From positions 1 to 47,974 of the forward strand of contig JAFTPN010000051.1 in NCBI GenBank assembly GCA_017463245.1: a DNA stretch of 47,974 nucleotides, read 5' to 3'. Below are positions 22,961 to 31,384 of this stretch, one piece after another. The notes below the pieces were generated by a model. The model searched no databases and was not told where the DNA came from. It was given only the letters and a program-made list of their open reading frames with translations. This DNA is from Clostridia bacterium (GTDB lineage Bacteria; Bacillota; Clostridia; Christensenellales; Aristaeellaceae). The translations under genes and the position numbers were made by a program. Within the stretch, counting starts at the first letter, position 1. The number at the start of each line of letters is the position of its first letter.

Positions 22961-23803
22961 ATGCAAAAGATGATGAGAGCAGCGGTGACGCTGCTGGTGG
23001 CCTTGTCCCTTTTGTTTGGAATCTCTCTGGCGGAGGAAAAGCCCCTGCTGGAGGTGCATCAGCTGAATGTAGGCTGCGCCAACTGTTACCTGATCAAGTG
23101 CGGCGAGACCTCCTTTGTGATCGACTGCGGCATCGACCAGGAAAGTACCGCCCCCAAGGTGGACGAATACCTGGCGGCGGCGGACATCGGCAAGCTGGAC
23201 GCCTGCATCATCACCCATTATCACCGGGATCACATCCGCAACATGAACCGGGTGCTGGCGGGCTTCGGCGACGAGAACACCGTGGTCTACGGCCCCTCCA
23301 AGGGCTTTTACAACAAGGAATACCTGCCCTTTGCCGCAGGCTATTATCGCCAGATGGTGAACAACGACCAGATCCAGCTGGGCGATGTGCTCATCACCTG
23401 CGTCGGCCCCACGGACACCAAGGGCGGCGGCAATATCAACAAGGATTCCCTGAACATCCTGCTGACCTACGGCAGCCACCGGTTCCTGATCACCGGCGAC
23501 TATGTGCGCAGCGTGGATGTGATGGAACAGCATGAAGAGCTGCTGCGGGATGTGGACGTGATGCAGTTCCCCCACCACGGTCTGGAGCCCTTCTGTGTGG
23601 ATGGCTGGGCGCTGGAACGCATCAATCCCAAGACCATCATCGTCCCCGGCGGCTTTGGCGGCAATGTGGAAAAGCTGCTCCGTCAGCGCAAGATGGACGG
23701 CACCCAGGTGCTGGACACCACCAAGGGAAACCTGGTGTTCCTTTCCGATGGCGCACAGCTGGAGATTTACACCTTTGTGCAGCCGGGACAATTTGCACAG
23801 TAA
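22961..23803 (+). CDS. Secreted metallo-beta-lactamase fold hydrolase (ComEC C-terminal type)
   Basis: 280 residues with a signal peptide (about 1-24, ending SLA). The metal motif is THYHRDHIRN; later ligands are in LITGDYV and FPHHGLEPF. The shape corresponds to the beta-lactamase domain that ends ComEC proteins, here as a stand-alone exported enzyme. ComEC-type domains are thought to degrade one DNA strand, but free-standing versions may act on other phosphoesters. It shares a promoter with the CofE-like gene. Confidence 0.86.
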   Translation: MQKMMRAAVTLLVALSLLFGISLAEEKPLLEVHQLNVGCANCYLIKCGETSFVIDCGIDQESTAPKVDEYLAAADIGKLDACIITHYHRDHIRNMNRVLAGFGDENTVVYGPSKGFYNKEYLPFAAGYYRQMVNNDQIQLGDVLITCVGPTDTKGGGNINKDSLNILLTYGSHRFLITGDYVRSVDVMEQHEELLRDVDVMQFPHHGLEPFCVDGWALERINPKTIIVPGGFGGNVEKLLRQRKMDGTQVLDTTKGNLVFLSDGAQLEIYTFVQPGQFAQ

Positions 23804-23805
23804 CG

Positions 23806-23836
23806 AAAAAAAGAGAGGCATATGCCTCTCTTTTTT
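23806..23836. terminator. Bidirectional terminator
   Basis: Perfect palindrome AAAAAAGAGAGGCAT/ATGCCTCTCTTTTTT between the convergent MBL and HAD genes; it has a T-run on both strands. Confidence 0.9.
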
Positions 23837-24464
23837 ATGCCAGCAGCTTCTTCAGCAGCGCCGTCATTTCCTCTGCGGAGTCAGCCCGGTAGTCCGCCTG
23901 GGCGTATTCCGCCTCGTTGCCGAAGCCATAGCAGGCGGCCACGGTGGGAATGCCGTTGGCCTTGCCTGCGGTGATGTCCCCCAGGCGGTCGCCTACCATG
24001 ACGCACTTCTCCGGCTGAAGCTCAGCGATGAGCATCCCCAGGGCCTCGGCCTTGTTTTTGCCGGGGATGTGCGCCTGCACGCGGGTGAACACGTCCTCCA
24101 CCTGCATCACGCGGGTGGACAGCTCCAGGTATTCCTGCAGGCCGTTGCTCACAATGGCCAGATCGGCAAAGCTGCGCAGCTCCTCCAGCATTTCGCGGAT
24201 GCCGGGGAAGAACTGCTGCACCGTGGGCACCAGCTCCATTTCGGCCTCCTTGCGCAGGCGGAGGAATTCCTCGCCCCGCTCCGGGGGCAAGCCCAGCACG
24301 GCAACGGATTCTTCGTAAGTAGGGCCGTTGCACTCCATCAGCTTGCTGTCGGGCATGGGGGGCAGCCCCATGCGCTCCAGCGCCAGGCTGATCTCCCCGA
24401 TGCACAGGGGCATGCTGTCGGCAATGGTACCGTCCCAGTCAAAGAAAATTACAGGTCGTTTCAT
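23835..24464 (-). CDS. HAD family hydrolase (phosphoglycolate phosphatase-like)
   Basis: 209 residues. HAD motif I is FFDWDGTIADS, motif II VSNG, motif III Lys in PGKNKAEALG, and motif IV MVGDRLGDITAGKANG. The helical cap between motifs I and II puts it in subclass IA with Gph, PpaX and beta-phosphoglucomutases. It is last in the dnaE-gtrA-HAD operon, 3 bases after gtrA. The substrate is unknown. Confidence 0.9.
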   Translation of the reverse strand: MKRPVIFFDWDGTIADSMPLCIGEISLALERMGLPPMPDSKLMECNGPTYEESVAVLGLPPERGEEFLRLRKEAEMELVPTVQQFFPGIREMLEELRSFADLAIVSNGLQEYLELSTRVMQVEDVFTRVQAHIPGKNKAEALGMLIAELQPEKCVMVGDRLGDITAGKANGIPTVAACYGFGNEAEYAQADYRADSAEEMTALLKKLLA

Positions 24465-24467
24465 GCG

Positions 24468-24890
24468 TTAACCTCTTTTCAGCACCATTCGCTTGGTGAA
24501 ATAGTTCCAGATCATCACCAGCAGGGTGGAGATGACCTTGGCAATCATGTAGTGGATGCCCAGCACGATGTTCATCAGCCACATGAAGACCTCGTTGAGC
24601 ACAAAGCCCATGCCGCTGGTGATGAGGAACGTGGCCTTCACGCCGGTACCGCCGTCCTTCGCGCCGGTGAACACCCACTTCACGCACAGCACATAGTTCA
24701 CCGCCACAGAGATCAGAAAGGCGATGGCCGTGGCGAGAAGCACGGGCAGATGGAACAGCTCCACCAGCAGGGTGAGGCACAGGAATTCCACCACAAAGCA
24801 CACGCCGCCGGTGAAGGCGAAGCGGATGATCTCCGCCAGCTGGGGGTGGGAGGCCAGCAGGGATTTGAGTTTGGTGATCAGTTGATTCAT
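24468..24890 (-). CDS. GtrA family membrane protein
   Basis: 140 residues with four membrane helices: FAFTGGVCFVVEFLCLTLLV, AIAFLISVAVNYVLCVKWVF, GMGFVLNEVFMWLMNIVLG and AKVISTLLVMIWNYFTKR. The NYxLxxxWVF and WNYF..R patterns are typical. GtrA proteins help polyprenyl-linked sugars cross the membrane. It lies 10 bases downstream of dnaE, an odd partner, and upstream of the HAD gene. Confidence 0.9.
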   Translation of the reverse strand: MNQLITKLKSLLASHPQLAEIIRFAFTGGVCFVVEFLCLTLLVELFHLPVLLATAIAFLISVAVNYVLCVKWVFTGAKDGGTGVKATFLITSGMGFVLNEVFMWLMNIVLGIHYMIAKVISTLLVMIWNYFTKRMVLKRG

Positions 24891-24900
24891 GGATGCTCCT

Positions 24901-27900
24901 TTATTTGGCTTCCGTCAGCTTCACATTTTCCTCCCCCAGGAAGGTGCGCAGCCGCTTGAGGCAGTCCTCGGTGGCGTCGCACCAGTTCAGCCGGGGCGCC
25001 AGCAGGGTGATCTTCTCCTCCGGGATGTGCAGATACACCGGCACGCTGCCCGGGTGGAGGGAAAGCAGGGTGGTGACCCGATCCATCATGGGGCGATCCA
25101 GCTTGATGAACAGCTTGCGCTTTGCCTGCTGGGCGGCCTGTGCGTCGGTGAGCTGGGGCGCGGGCTGGCGGTGGGGTTGAGGCGCGGCCTTGGGGGCGGG
25201 GCGCTCGGCGGGCTGGTTCTTCCACTCTTCCAGGGGAACCACGCGATCCACCAGCAGCTTGGGGGATTCTTCCTCACGGATGGACAGCTTGCCGGACAGC
25301 ACCACCAGGTCGTCGGCGGCCATCATGCCCTGATAGCGCTCGTACACCTTGGGGAACACCAGGCCTTCGATCTGCCCGGTCAGGTCTTCCAGGGTCACAA
25401 AGCCCATGTAAGCGCCCTTCTTGGTGGCCTTGCCCTTCACTTCTGTCAGAATGCCGCCCATGTCCACGGGACGGCCGTCCAGCAGCATGCCGCCGTCCTC
25501 CCGCTCCTCCAGGCCTTCCAGGTCGGCGGTGGAGAAGGGCAGCTCCGCCAGGATGTCCCGGTAATCGTCCAGGGGATGGCCGGTGATGTACACGCCGGCG
25601 ACTTCTTTTTCCATGGCCAGGCGGGTGCGCAGGGGGAAGTCCGGCAAATTGGGCATGGCGCGGTGTTCCTCGAAGATGGGCTCTTCGGTGCCAAAGGCCA
25701 TGTCGAACAGGCTCAGCTGGCCATCCACATTCTGCTTGCGCTGGCTGATGTTGGCGTCCATGGCGGACTCGAACACCGCCAGCATCTGGGGGCGCAGGGC
25801 GCCGGTGGAGTCGAATGCGCCTGCGCGGATCAGGTTTTCCACGGCGCGCTTGTTGCATACGCTGGGGTCGATGCGGCGGCAGAAATCGAAGATGTCCTTA
25901 TATGCGCCCTTGGCATCCCGTTCGGCCATAATGGCCTGCACAGCGCCCTGACCCACGGTTTTCACAGCGCCCAGGCCAAAGCGGATGCGCTGCTGGCCGT
26001 CTGCATCCTTCTGCACGGTGAACTTCCAGCCGGAGCGGTTCACGTCCGGGGGAAGGATATCGATGCCCTTGGCGCGGCAATGCTGGATGTACCCGGCGAT
26101 CTTGCCGGGGTTGCCATACACGCTGTTGAGCATGGCTGCCATGAAGGGAGCGGGGTGGTAGCGCTTCAGCCAGCCGGTCTGGGCAGCGACCACGGCATAG
26201 GCTGCGGCGTGGGATTTGTTGAAGGCGTAGGAGGCGAAGGAGATCATCTCGTCGTAGATCTGGTTAGCCACATCCTCCGGTACGCCGTTGCGGATGCATC
26301 CGGCGATTTCCACGCTGCCGTCCTCGGCGGTCTTGCCATAAACGAAGTACTCCCGCTCCTGCTCCATCACCTTGTGCTTTTTCTTGGCCATGGCGCGGCG
26401 CACCAGGTCGCTGCGGCCATAGGAGTAACCCGCCAGGTCACGCACGATCTGCATCACCTGCTCCTGATATACCATGCAGCCATAGGTCACGTCCAGGATG
26501 GGGCGGAGCTTCTCGGTCTCATAATGCACGGAGGCGGGGTTCTGCTTGCCCTCGATGTAGCGGGGGATGGAGTCCATGGGGCCGGGGCGATACAGGGAAA
26601 TGGCGGCGATGATGTCCTCGAAGCAGGCGGGCTTCATGCTGGTGAGGAAACTGGTCATGCCGCTGCCTTCCAGCTGGAATACGCCGTTGGTATCCCCGGC
26701 GGAGATCATCTCATACACGGCGGGATCATCCACAGGGATGTCCTCGGGCTTCATGTCGATGCCCTGAACACGGAGCATATCCAGCGTGTCCCGGATCACA
26801 GTCAGCGTGCGCAGGCCAAGGAAGTCCATTTTGAGCAGTCCCAGTCGCTCGATGGTACCCATGGGGTACTGGGTGGTGACCACCTCATCGTTGCGCTGCA
26901 GGGGGACGTATTCCATCACGGGCTTGCCGGTGATCAGCACGCCTGCGGCATGGGTGGAGGCGTGGCGGGGCATGCCCTCCAGGGTCATGGCGGTGTCGAT
27001 GAGCCGCTTGACCTGATCTTGCTCCTCGTACATGGTCTTCAACATGGGGGAGAGCTTCAGCGCCTTCTCCAGCGTCATGCCCAGATCGAAGGGGATGGCC
27101 TTGGCCACCGCATCCGTATCCTGATAGCTCATGCCCAGCACGCGGCCCACGTCCCGCACCACGCCCTTGGCGGCCATGGTGCCGAAGGTGATGATCTGGC
27201 TCACGTGATCCGCGCCATACTTGCGCGCCACATAGTCGATGACCTCCTGGCGGCGCTCGTAGCAGAAGTCCACGTCGATATCCGGCATGGTGACGCGCTC
27301 CGGGTTGAGGAATCGCTCGAACAGGAGCTGGTATTTCAGGGGATCCAGCATGGTGATGCCCAGGGAATAGGCCACGATGGAGCCAGCACCGCTACCGCGG
27401 CCGGGGCCCACCATGATACCGTTCTGCTTGGCGTAGTGGATGAAATCCCACACGATGAGGAAGTAGTCCACATAGCCCATGCCGGAGATCACGTTCAATT
27501 CATAATTCAGGCGGGTATAGGGTTCGTCGCCATCCTTGGCATCGGGATAGAGGCGGGCAATACCCTCGTGGCACAGCCTGGTGAGCATGGACAGCGCCGT
27601 TTCGCCCTCCGGCACGGGGTATTGGGGCAGACGGGTGACGCCGAACTCAAACTCCACATTGCAGCGGTCGACGATCTCCTGGGTGCGGTCGATGGCGTCG
27701 GGGCAGGCGCGGAACAGGGCGCGCATTTCCTCCTCGCTCTTCACATAGAGCTGGGTGGTCTCCATGCGCATACGGGATTCATCGTCCAGGGTCTTGCCGG
27801 TCTGGATGCACATCAGCACTTCCTGGGCGTCGGCGTCCTTTTCCTCCAGGTAGTGGCAGTCGTTGGTGGCCACCAGGGGGACGTTCATTTCGCGAGCCAG

Positions 27901-28467
27901 CTGGATCAATTTGGGCAGGACGATCTTTTCCTCGCGGATGCCGTGATCCATGATCTCGATATAGAAATTCTTCTCCCCGAAGATCTCCTGCATTTCCCGC
28001 ACATAGGCGCGGGCGGAGTCCCATTGGTCGCCCAGGAGCAGCTTGGGCAGGTCGCCGGAAAGGCAGGCAGAGAGGCAGATGAGCCCCTCGTGGTGCTGCC
28101 GGATGAGGTCATAGTCGATGCGGGGACGGTAGTAATAGCCGGTGAGGAAGCCCTCGGAGATAAGGTACATCAGGTTTTTGTAGCCGGTGTTGTTTTCGCA
28201 CAGGAGGATCAGGTGGCTGTATTCGCGGTTGATGGTGCTCTTGTCCCGCCTGTCGCGGCTCACATAGGCCTCGCAGCCGATGATGGGCTTCAGCCCGGCA
28301 TCCTTCATGGCGGAATAGAAGTCGATGACGCCATACATCACGCCATGGTCGGTAATGGCGCAGCTGTCCATGCCCAGCGTCTTCAGGCGCTGAACCAGCC
28401 GGGGAATGCGGCACGCGCCGTCCAGCAGGCTGTACTCCGTGTGCAGATGCAGATGCGTAAAGCTCAT
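24901..28467 (-). CDS. dnaE: DNA polymerase III subunit alpha (DnaE)
   Basis: 1188 residues, full length for DnaE1-type enzymes. The N-terminal PHP domain starts MSFTHLHLHTEYSLLDGA; the palm has GRGSGAGSIVAYSLGI and the catalytic Asp triad around PDIDVDF (395-401); fingers and tandem HhH regions follow (YQEQVMQI, SHAAAYAVVA); the C-terminal OB domain includes VTLEDLTGQIEGLVFP. The DnaE-type polymerase works at the fork beside PolC in Bacillota. The start has GGAGG 5 bases upstream and a leader promoter. It heads an operon with gtrA and a HAD gene. Confidence 0.97.
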   Translation of the reverse strand: MSFTHLHLHTEYSLLDGACRIPRLVQRLKTLGMDSCAITDHGVMYGVIDFYSAMKDAGLKPIIGCEAYVSRDRRDKSTINREYSHLILLCENNTGYKNLMYLISEGFLTGYYYRPRIDYDLIRQHHEGLICLSACLSGDLPKLLLGDQWDSARAYVREMQEIFGEKNFYIEIMDHGIREEKIVLPKLIQLAREMNVPLVATNDCHYLEEKDADAQEVLMCIQTGKTLDDESRMRMETTQLYVKSEEEMRALFRACPDAIDRTQEIVDRCNVEFEFGVTRLPQYPVPEGETALSMLTRLCHEGIARLYPDAKDGDEPYTRLNYELNVISGMGYVDYFLIVWDFIHYAKQNGIMVGPGRGSGAGSIVAYSLGITMLDPLKYQLLFERFLNPERVTMPDIDVDFCYERRQEVIDYVARKYGADHVSQIITFGTMAAKGVVRDVGRVLGMSYQDTDAVAKAIPFDLGMTLEKALKLSPMLKTMYEEQDQVKRLIDTAMTLEGMPRHASTHAAGVLITGKPVMEYVPLQRNDEVVTTQYPMGTIERLGLLKMDFLGLRTLTVIRDTLDMLRVQGIDMKPEDIPVDDPAVYEMISAGDTNGVFQLEGSGMTSFLTSMKPACFEDIIAAISLYRPGPMDSIPRYIEGKQNPASVHYETEKLRPILDVTYGCMVYQEQVMQIVRDLAGYSYGRSDLVRRAMAKKKHKVMEQEREYFVYGKTAEDGSVEIAGCIRNGVPEDVANQIYDEMISFASYAFNKSHAAAYAVVAAQTGWLKRYHPAPFMAAMLNSVYGNPGKIAGYIQHCRAKGIDILPPDVNRSGWKFTVQKDADGQQRIRFGLGAVKTVGQGAVQAIMAERDAKGAYKDIFDFCRRIDPSVCNKRAVENLIRAGAFDSTGALRPQMLAVFESAMDANISQRKQNVDGQLSLFDMAFGTEEPIFEEHRAMPNLPDFPLRTRLAMEKEVAGVYITGHPLDDYRDILAELPFSTADLEGLEEREDGGMLLDGRPVDMGGILTEVKGKATKKGAYMGFVTLEDLTGQIEGLVFPKVYERYQGMMAADDLVVLSGKLSIREEESPKLLVDRVVPLEEWKNQPAERPAPKAAPQPHRQPAPQLTDAQAAQQAKRKLFIKLDRPMMDRVTTLLSLHPGSVPVYLHIPEEKITLLAPRLNWCDATEDCLKRLRTFLGEENVKLTEAK

Positions 28468-28500
28468 GGCGTCCTCCGTAGCGATATTATTTCAAAATAC

Positions 28501-28529
28501 ATTATAGCATAAGCGGGCAGGATGGGAAA
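28501..28529 (-). promoter_or_regulatory. Extended -10 promoter of dnaE
   Basis: Minus-strand TGCTATAAT (28509-28501), an extended -10, with a poor -35 (TTTCCC at 28529-28524), 33 bases before the dnaE start. Confidence 0.6.
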
Positions 28530-28552
28530 GCGTTTTTTCGGCTTTAGCTGGC

Positions 28553-28581
28553 TTGCCAAACCCGCAAATTTATGTTATGAT
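28553..28581 (+). promoter_or_regulatory. tRNA-Ser promoter
   Basis: TTGCCA (28553-28558), 17-bp spacer, TATGAT (28576-28581) preceded by an extended TGT. The tRNA begins 15 bases later. Confidence 0.75.
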
Positions 28582-28596
28582 ACCACCGTTGCCCGT

Positions 28597-28682
28597 GGAG
28601 GTGTATCGAAGTGGTCATAACGGGACTGACTCGAAATCAGTTGAGGGGCAACTCTCCGTGGGTTCGAATCCCACCGCCTCCG
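28597..28682 (+). tRNA. tRNA-Ser (anticodon CGA)
   Basis: Class II tRNA, 86 bases. The acceptor stem GGAGGTG pairs with CGCCTCC (28675-28681), with discriminator G at 28682; the anticodon arm is ACTGA-CTCGAAA-TCAGT with CGA at 28632-28634 (reads UCG). A long variable arm and a GGTTCGAATCC T-loop confirm it. CCA is not encoded. Confidence 0.97.
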
Positions 28683-28689
28683 CATTTGC

Positions 28690-28724
28690 AAAAGCCTTAC
28701 AGCTCTTGTGCTGTAAGGCTTTTT
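28690..28724 (+). terminator. Terminator of tRNA-Ser
   Basis: 14-bp stem AAAAGCCTTACAGC/GCTGTAAGGCTTTT, 6-base loop, T-run. Confidence 0.9.
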
Positions 28725-28762
28725 GTATCCTGCCCCACGCCAAGCGTGGGGGTTCGGGATAC
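28725..28762. repeat. Hairpin between tRNA and ABC operon terminators
   Basis: Inner stem CCCCACGC/GCGTGGGG with outer arms GTATCC/GGATAC separated by small internal loops. It is sandwiched between two terminators and its role is unknown. Confidence 0.6.
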
Positions 28763-28791
28763 AAAAAAGCGGAGCAACGAAAGCTCCGCTT
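28763..28791 (-). terminator. Terminator of the ABC transporter operon
   Basis: Minus strand: AAGCGGAGC, 7-base loop, GCTCCGCTT, followed by TTTT. Confidence 0.85.
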
Positions 28792-28798
28792 GCTGCGT

Positions 28799-29632
28799 TT
28801 ATACCAGACTTGTCTTTTTCAGAATCTGGTTGCTGACCGCGCCAAGGCCGACGCTGATCAAACCGCTGCCAATCAGGCACAAAAGCACATTCATAATGGT
28901 CGCGTCCAGGGGCGTGAGCATGGGGATCATCATGAACAGCAGCATGCCGGTCATGAAGGACAGCACCATGGAGAGCCACAGCTTCTGCTTGCCGATGACG
29001 CTCATGGTCAGGTAGATCGGAACGAACACCAGCACAACCAGCAGCTTGGACAGCATACACATGACCAGATTTCCAACGTCAAAGCCTTCCATGGCAAAGG
29101 GCAGTCCGGCGATGGCGCCGCCCAGCATCGTGCCGCCGAAGAAGGCCAGAATCATCAAAGCGCCGCCCACAAAGCACACCAGCGTCTTGGAGATCACATA
29201 GTCCGTCTTTGCGGCCCGAACGGTAAACAGATTCTTCGCGTATCCGCTTCTGAAATCATCGGCAACAAAGACGCATACAAGCACTGCAACAGCGAAGTAC
29301 AGCATATTGAGATTGCACATGGAGAGCATATCCACGCTGGCCTCCGCCGTGGCGCTTGCAGGATCAGCAGGTTCACTGGCTCCGGAGCTGACCGTACCGA
29401 TGAGCTGCCATGCGTTGTCAAAGCTCTCCGCGACCGTCTCAACGCCGGTCTGAGGATTCACAGACACAGTGCCTTCCATCATGGTCGTCATGACGAGGAT
29501 CAGGATCGGAATCACCAGGCACACAGCCACCATGATGTAAAGAAAGCGCATGGTGAACATTCTGCGGAAATCGACCTTCAGCATGGTGGTAAGCCGCTTG
29601 CCGAAGGTATTGCGTTCAAATTTCTTCTCCAT
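28799..29632 (-). CDS. ABC-2 type transporter permease (pair 2)
   Basis: 277 residues with about six membrane helices and a large outside loop (about residues 55-95) after helix 1, the layout of bacitracin/lantibiotic-type ABC-2 permeases. VADDFRSGYAKNLFTVRAAKTDYVISK is the typical coupling region after helix 2. It starts one base after the ATPase stop (29634). It is paralogous to the 30550-31383 permease. Confidence 0.85.
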   Translation of the reverse strand: MEKKFERNTFGKRLTTMLKVDFRRMFTMRFLYIMVAVCLVIPILILVMTTMMEGTVSVNPQTGVETVAESFDNAWQLIGTVSSGASEPADPASATAEASVDMLSMCNLNMLYFAVAVLVCVFVADDFRSGYAKNLFTVRAAKTDYVISKTLVCFVGGALMILAFFGGTMLGGAIAGLPFAMEGFDVGNLVMCMLSKLLVVLVFVPIYLTMSVIGKQKLWLSMVLSFMTGMLLFMMIPMLTPLDATIMNVLLCLIGSGLISVGLGAVSNQILKKTSLV

Positions 29633-29633
29633 G

Positions 29634-30533
29634 TTATCTGCCCTCCTTCATCAAATCGATGTAGTATTCTTCCAGGCCGATCTTGTCGGTTTTGATCTCG
29701 CTGACCAGAATCCCATGCTCATACAGATAGGTGACGATCTCTTCGGCAGGCACCATATCGTACACGCGGATATACCCTGCCTCGTCTTCCTCGACGCGGG
29801 AATACTTGCAGCCCAGCAGCATCTTGGTGCGGCTCATTTCTCTGGTTTGCAGCGCTGTGTAGGTACGGCAGCTTGCTTCCAGTTCCTCCGCGGTCATTTC
29901 ACAGAGCATCTTGCCGCCGCGAACGATGCCATAGTGGGTGGCGACCTTCTCCAGCTCGCTGAGAACATGGGAGGACACCACAACGGTCACGCCGTGGTTC
30001 TGCGCAAGATCCACCAGCACCTCGCGCATGATGCGCATGCCGTCCGCATCCAGGCCGTTGATGGGCTCGTCCAGCACCAGCAATGTGGGGTTGCCCAGCA
30101 GAGCCATGGCAATGCCGACGCGCTGCTTCATGCCCAGAGAGCAGTTTTTGTATTTGTTGCCTGCCGCGCCCTCCATGCGGACCATTTTGAGCGTCTTCAC
30201 GATCTCCGCATCTGCGTTTTTGATGCCGAGGTTGGCGGCCTGCAGCTTCATGTTGTTCCACACGCTGTAATTAGGATAGCAGCCGGGAGATTCGATCAGC
30301 ACGCCCACCTTTGCCCGCAAGTCCCCATCGGTGTGGGGTCTGCCGAACAGCTTCACGGAGCCGCCGCTTTCATGGATCAGACCGCAGATGATCTTTTCCG
30401 TGGTGGACTTGCCGGAGCCGTTCTCGCCGATAAAGCCGTAGATCGCACCCTGGGGAACGGTCATGTTCAGACCCTTGAGGGCTTGCTTTGCGCCGAAATT
30501 CTTCGACAGGTTTCTGATTTCCACTGCATTCAT
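29634..30533 (-). CDS. ABC transporter ATP-binding protein (pair 2)
   Basis: 299 residues. Walker A GENGSGKST (36-44), signature CSLGMKQRVGIAMAL in place of LSGGQ, Walker B LLVLDEP, H-loop VVVSSHV. A C-terminal accessory domain of about 90 residues (ELEASCRTYTALQTREM...) is typical of antibiotic-peptide exporters of the BcrA type. The ATG at 30533 follows AAGGAGGG; the longer frame overlaps the upstream permease gene. Confidence 0.92.
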   Translation of the reverse strand: MNAVEIRNLSKNFGAKQALKGLNMTVPQGAIYGFIGENGSGKSTTEKIICGLIHESGGSVKLFGRPHTDGDLRAKVGVLIESPGCYPNYSVWNNMKLQAANLGIKNADAEIVKTLKMVRMEGAAGNKYKNCSLGMKQRVGIAMALLGNPTLLVLDEPINGLDADGMRIMREVLVDLAQNHGVTVVVSSHVLSELEKVATHYGIVRGGKMLCEMTAEELEASCRTYTALQTREMSRTKMLLGCKYSRVEEDEAGYIRVYDMVPAEEIVTYLYEHGILVSEIKTDKIGLEEYYIDLMKEGR

Positions 30534-30549
30534 GTTGTTGCCCTCCTTT

Positions 30550-31383
30550 TTAGTATACGTCGCACCGGGACAGGACGAAGGTGCCCAGCACATTGTAAAC
30601 GACTGCCCACACCACAGAGCAGACCAGGCAGGTCAGCACGGTCAGAAGATTGGCAGACAGGCAGGCATACACCGAGGAGCCGTACAGGAAGATGTTCAGG
30701 ATGCTGCTGTTGCCCAGAATTGCAGCCGCGCCGATGATCAGGATGCCGGTGCCGAAGAAGAAGGAAGACGCAATGGAGATGCCAAAATATCTTCTGAAAA
30801 TCACATTGAGGAAGGTATACAGGCTTGCCCAGCCCAGGCTCATGATCATTTTGCCGAGGATGGCGCAAAGGAGCGAGCCAATGCTGACATCAAAGGAAGC
30901 GCCGGTCAGCAGGCCCGCAACGATGGAACCGATCAGGTACGTGACGCACATACCGACCATCGCAAACGCGCTGACGAGGGTCTTGGAGATCATGTAGTCC
31001 TGCTTCTTGGCATGGGTGGTAAAGAGCTGCTTGACATAGCCGCTCTTGTAATCGTGACCGATGAAAATGGACACCATGATGCCGCCGAAGATGAACACCA
31101 TATTCATGTTGGCGTATTCGCCGATCTCGCTGACGACATACAGCGGGGTATCAGCCGCAATGATGTTCCAGGTGTTCGTATACAGCGCAGGGGTCGCCAT
31201 GCCGGTCTGGGGATCCTCCATGCCGGAGGTGCCCAGGATCATGGCGGGAATCAGCGCGGCGATGAGCAGAAAAATGTAAAACATGGGCGTATGGAACAGG
31301 CGGTAGAAGTCCACGCCCAGCATGCCCTTGATCCGCTTTGCAAAGCTGGGAGATTCAAATCTCAGCTGACGGGTGCTTGCCAT
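30550..31383 (-). CDS. ABC-2 type transporter permease (pair 1)
   Basis: 277 residues, the same length and topology as the second permease, with IFIGHDYKSGYVKQLFTTHAKKQDYMISKTLV matching its coupling region. The ATG at 31383 is chosen because AAGGAGG ends 9 bases upstream; the ATG at 31392 touches that site. It overlaps nothing and follows the ATPase stop by one base. Confidence 0.87.
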   Translation of the reverse strand: MASTRQLRFESPSFAKRIKGMLGVDFYRLFHTPMFYIFLLIAALIPAMILGTSGMEDPQTGMATPALYTNTWNIIAADTPLYVVSEIGEYANMNMVFIFGGIMVSIFIGHDYKSGYVKQLFTTHAKKQDYMISKTLVSAFAMVGMCVTYLIGSIVAGLLTGASFDVSIGSLLCAILGKMIMSLGWASLYTFLNVIFRRYFGISIASSFFFGTGILIIGAAAILGNSSILNIFLYGSSVYACLSANLLTVLTCLVCSVVWAVVYNVLGTFVLSRCDVY

Positions 31384-31384
31384 A

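Noticed and set aside
24889-28512. 1207-residue plus-strand frame opposite dnaE
   Set aside because: Full-length antisense of an unmistakable DnaE; composition is His/Gly/Leu-rich and no motif is present.
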